Positions 10,077 to 11,487 of a stretch of 11,487 nt of DNA are shown here, piece by piece. Made by a program: the position numbers and the translations under genes. Each line of letters opens with the position of its first letter. Positions within the stretch are counted from its first letter, which is position 1. Source of the DNA: Rickettsiales bacterium (GTDB lineage: Bacteria; Pseudomonadota; Alphaproteobacteria; TMED109); assembly GCA_002689905.1 (NCBI GenBank), contig NZIN01000056.1, positions 1-11,487 of the forward strand, given 5' to 3'. The notes beneath the pieces were generated by a model. The model had not been told where the DNA came from. It did no database searches and worked only from the letters and a program-made list of their open reading frames with translations.

Positions 10077-10273
10077 GCCCGAACTCCTTTGCCAAGTGAT
10101 TGTGCGGATAACATTCTGCGTTTGGCATCTGCTTGTTCTGCCAACATAGTATGATAATATATACTATCTTCTGCAATAGAACCATATCCCGCAAATTTAT
10201 TATTGTTTATATAATGCCCACTTTTAATTTTGTTCATTATATCTGATGATCGTGCGTTTTTTGCTATACTCAT
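10073..10273 (-). CDS. Hypothetical protein, 66 aa
   Basis: Polar protein with a Gly/Asn/Tyr-rich middle (GHYINNNKFAGYGSIAEDS) and a basic helical end (AEQADAKRRMLSAQSLGKG). No family recognised. It follows 10305-10550 by 31 nt. TATAAT sits one base before the ATG, too close to drive it, and there is no Shine-Dalgarno sequence, so it is probably a second gene of the 10305 unit with an unusual start. Confidence 0.65.
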   Translation of the reverse strand: MSIAKNARSSDIMNKIKSGHYINNNKFAGYGSIAEDSIYYHTMLAEQADAKRRMLSAQSLGKGVRA

Positions 10274-10304
10274 AATTATATTTTAATTAGTTTTAATAAA
10301 TTTA

Positions 10305-10550
10305 TTACTTGTTTCTTAATATCTGTGCAATTAAGTTTAATGCTTCTGTATTCTTATCTATTGATGATCTTATATCATCGAGATAATCTCTAGTTGCATT
10401 TGCTTGATCCTCAATCTTGTCCCCAAGGAAACCAAGATGTTGTACAAGCTCAGAGGAATTTCCGCTGATGTGCATAGTTAAGTTAGATACTTCGTTTGCA
10501 AGATCAGATCGCTTGCGAAGTGTTCCGTATGTGCTTTGTATTTGTGTCAT
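10305..10550 (-). CDS. Predicted coiled-coil protein, 81 aa
   Basis: Almost fully helical with heptad spacing: LRKRSDLANEVSNLTMHIS, ELVQHLGFLGDKIEDQANA, DYLDDIRSSIDKNTEALN and LIAQIL at the end. Likely an oligomeric coiled coil; the repeated IDKN/IEDQ pattern suits a rod-like or partner-binding protein. Function unknown. It has its own leaderless promoter with a TGTCGAT motif shared with the next promoter upstream. Confidence 0.73.
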   Translation of the reverse strand: MTQIQSTYGTLRKRSDLANEVSNLTMHISGNSSELVQHLGFLGDKIEDQANATRDYLDDIRSSIDKNTEALNLIAQILRNK

Positions 10551-10556
10551 GGTTTA

Positions 10557-10585
10557 AGTATGGCAAATGATTGTCGATGTGTCAA
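10557..10585 (-). promoter_or_regulatory. Leaderless promoter for 10305-10550
   Basis: TTGACA (10585-10580), 17-bp spacer, CATACT (10562-10557), 6 nt to the ATG. The spacer contains ATCGACA (10578-10572), as does the promoter at 10858-10886. Confidence 0.83.
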
Positions 10586-10592
10586 GCCTCTT

Positions 10593-10850
10593 TTACAAGA
10601 CTTTTCCTCCGACTCTATATACAGACCATGTTTCTTCGCCCTTGTATTGGCTTAGTCGAAAGTTGTTGTCTGTTTCTGCCCAATCAACTGCACCTTGTAG
10701 TGTGCGAAAGTAAAAAGGCGGTTCACTAGGACTCGAATCGTCTACGAGCATATATACTCCCTCTGCGAGATCGCATGGGTGTGTGTTCTTTTCTTGTTCA
10801 GCTTGAGCTTTCCACTCAAGGTATTCCATTTGTTCTTGTGCGTAATTCAT
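10593..10850 (-). CDS. Hypothetical acidic protein, 85 aa
   Basis: Start placed at MNYAQEQM (10850), 7 nt after the -10 box, not at 10889 upstream of the transcript. An N-terminal Glu/Gln-rich helix (EQMEYLEWKAQAEQEKN) precedes a compact mixed region: GVYMLVDDSSPSEPPFYFR, LQGAVDWAETDNNFRL and ETWSVYRVGGKVL, which reads as strand-helix-strand. Function unknown. Confidence 0.73.
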   Translation of the reverse strand: MNYAQEQMEYLEWKAQAEQEKNTHPCDLAEGVYMLVDDSSPSEPPFYFRTLQGAVDWAETDNNFRLSQYKGEETWSVYRVGGKVL

Positions 10851-10857
10851 GTATATA

Positions 10858-10886
10858 AGTATGAGGCAATGTGTCGATCCTGTCAA
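10858..10886 (-). promoter_or_regulatory. Leaderless promoter for 10593-10850 with flanking direct repeats
   Basis: TTGACA (10886-10881), 17-bp spacer, CATACT (10863-10858), 7 nt to the ATG, with an A8 tract upstream. ATCGACACATT occurs in the spacer (10878-10868) and again upstream of the A-tract (10908-10898). Confidence 0.85.
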
Positions 10887-10930
10887 CACTTTTTTTTAAT
10901 GTGTCGATTTTTTGCAGTTTTATCGACATT
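10868..10930. promoter_or_regulatory. Putative operator cluster (GTGTCGAT repeats)
   Basis: AATGTGTCGAT at 10868-10878 and 10898-10908 (plus orientation, 30 bp apart) and an inverted copy ATCGACATT at 10922-10930, forming a 7-bp dyad TGTCGAT/ATCGACA with the second copy. One site lies in the promoter spacer and one upstream of the -35, a usual repressor arrangement. Confidence 0.5.
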
Positions 10931-10950
10931 TAATATATATTAATTAGTTG

Positions 10951-11142
10951 TTATGCTTCCCAAAGATATATCTCATCTCCTACTAACTTTCTACTATACT
11001 TATTAAGAGGAAAATCATTCATAATTTTAATCAAATCATTTATATTTTTATTTTTATAAGTTAATATAGTTTCATTAATTGTTTTGTCTATTATGTCTAG
11101 CTTATATTCAGATGATTTCGGGGCATTGTGTTTATTTGTCAT
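10951..11142 (-). CDS. Hypothetical AT-rich protein, 63 aa
   Basis: Lys/Asn/Ile-rich small protein: polar start (NKHNAPKSSEYKLD), a helix (IDKTINETILTYKNKNINDL) and a hydrophobic end (LVGDEIYLWEA). Unknown. It starts 15 nt after the stop of 11158-11391, so it is probably the second gene of that unit; TATAATG overlaps the ATG and cannot be its promoter. Codon use is markedly more AT-rich than in genes 3157-7506. Confidence 0.65.
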   Translation of the reverse strand: MTNKHNAPKSSEYKLDIIDKTINETILTYKNKNINDLIKIMNDFPLNKYSRKLVGDEIYLWEA

Positions 11143-11157
11143 TATATCGTTTGCAAT

Positions 11158-11391
11158 TTAGCTTGTATATTTAACTCCATAGATTTTGCCACTCGCACAT
11201 CGTCTATCCTCGCCCATATCATTAACATAATAGTTATTAGTAAATATATCATTCACATTTAAACCATTATTAGTTATTTTATTAAGATCAGTTATTATAT
11301 TTTCAACAGAGTCGTCAGTTATAGATTTATTTGATTTAATATCATTTATTTCATCTAGCAAAGCATTTATATTTCGTGTTAGTTCGCTCAT
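11158..11391 (-). CDS. Hypothetical AT-rich protein, 77 aa
   Basis: Helical N-terminal half with heptad-like spacing (SELTRNINALLDEINDI, VENIITDLNKI) and an Asn/Tyr-rich C-terminal half (GLNVNDIFTNNYYVNDMG, then RRCASGKIYGVKY). Function unknown. First gene of the last unit in the window; start defined by the promoter at 11401-11429. Confidence 0.68.
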   Translation of the reverse strand: MSELTRNINALLDEINDIKSNKSITDDSVENIITDLNKITNNGLNVNDIFTNNYYVNDMGEDRRCASGKIYGVKYTS

Positions 11392-11400
11392 ATATGTATA

Positions 11401-11429
11401 AGTATTGACTATATTAAGAAGTTTGTCAA
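11401..11429 (-). promoter_or_regulatory. Promoter for 11158-11391
   Basis: TTGACA (11429-11424), 17-bp spacer, AATACT (11406-11401), 9 nt to the ATG. Leader of 0-3 nt predicted. The remaining bases to the window end are AT-rich with no gene visible. Confidence 0.75.
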
Positions 11430-11487
11430 CCCAAAATGTGTGAACCGCCCTAATTAATTTATATTAATAAGTGAATATATATTAAAA

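Overview
The window looks like an accessory region of a large bacterial phage or phage-like plasmid. It is AT-rich and packed with very small genes, most without a recognisable function. The few recognisable products are of phage/plasmid type: a DUF932 protein, a GP88-type protein and a compact HhH-GPD (EndoIII-like) glycosylase. Promoters are sigma-70-like (TTGACA/T, 16-17 bp, TATAAT-like), so the host is a bacterium. The standard code fits, since TGA ends several genes. No virion, replication or integrase gene is present, so phage versus plasmid stays open.

Layout. 1-2727 holds twelve plus-strand genes, several of them small alpha-helical proteins with private promoters. From 2924 to the end every gene is on the minus strand: the GP88 protein and a 133-aa protein (3157-4334), the DUF932 operon with its terminator (4488-5601), a set of overlapping small genes (6102-7506), a structured RNA locus with a tRNA-like core (about 7560-7847), the glycosylase (8157-8729), a second long RNA gene with a consensus promoter and an intrinsic terminator (9304-9810), and more small AT-rich genes (9831-11391). 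Several genes are shorter than 60 codons: 1131-1208, 2345-2419, 6102-6260, 7369-7506 and 8082-8150.

Expression signals. Most promoters have the -10 box only 6-9 nt before the ATG, so most first genes should make leaderless mRNAs. Many -35 boxes lie inside the end of the preceding gene. Internal genes use stop/start overlap or a Shine-Dalgarno sequence, and a third group starts at AAAAATTATG without one.

Main discovery. Five copies of an 82-83 bp GC-rich element lie at 1205, 2724, 4385, 6007 and 7898. Each is two inverted 29-bp sites around a 24-25 bp core (CACAGCCGGCAGGGGC in the best copies); a lone sixth-locus site lies at 2825. The elements sit at the ends of transcription units every 1.5-1.9 kb and divide the region into cassette-like blocks. 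The architecture resembles paired recombinase sites (integron attC or dif modules) or REPIN-like repeats, but the sequence matches none that I know. The other notable items are the two structured RNA genes.
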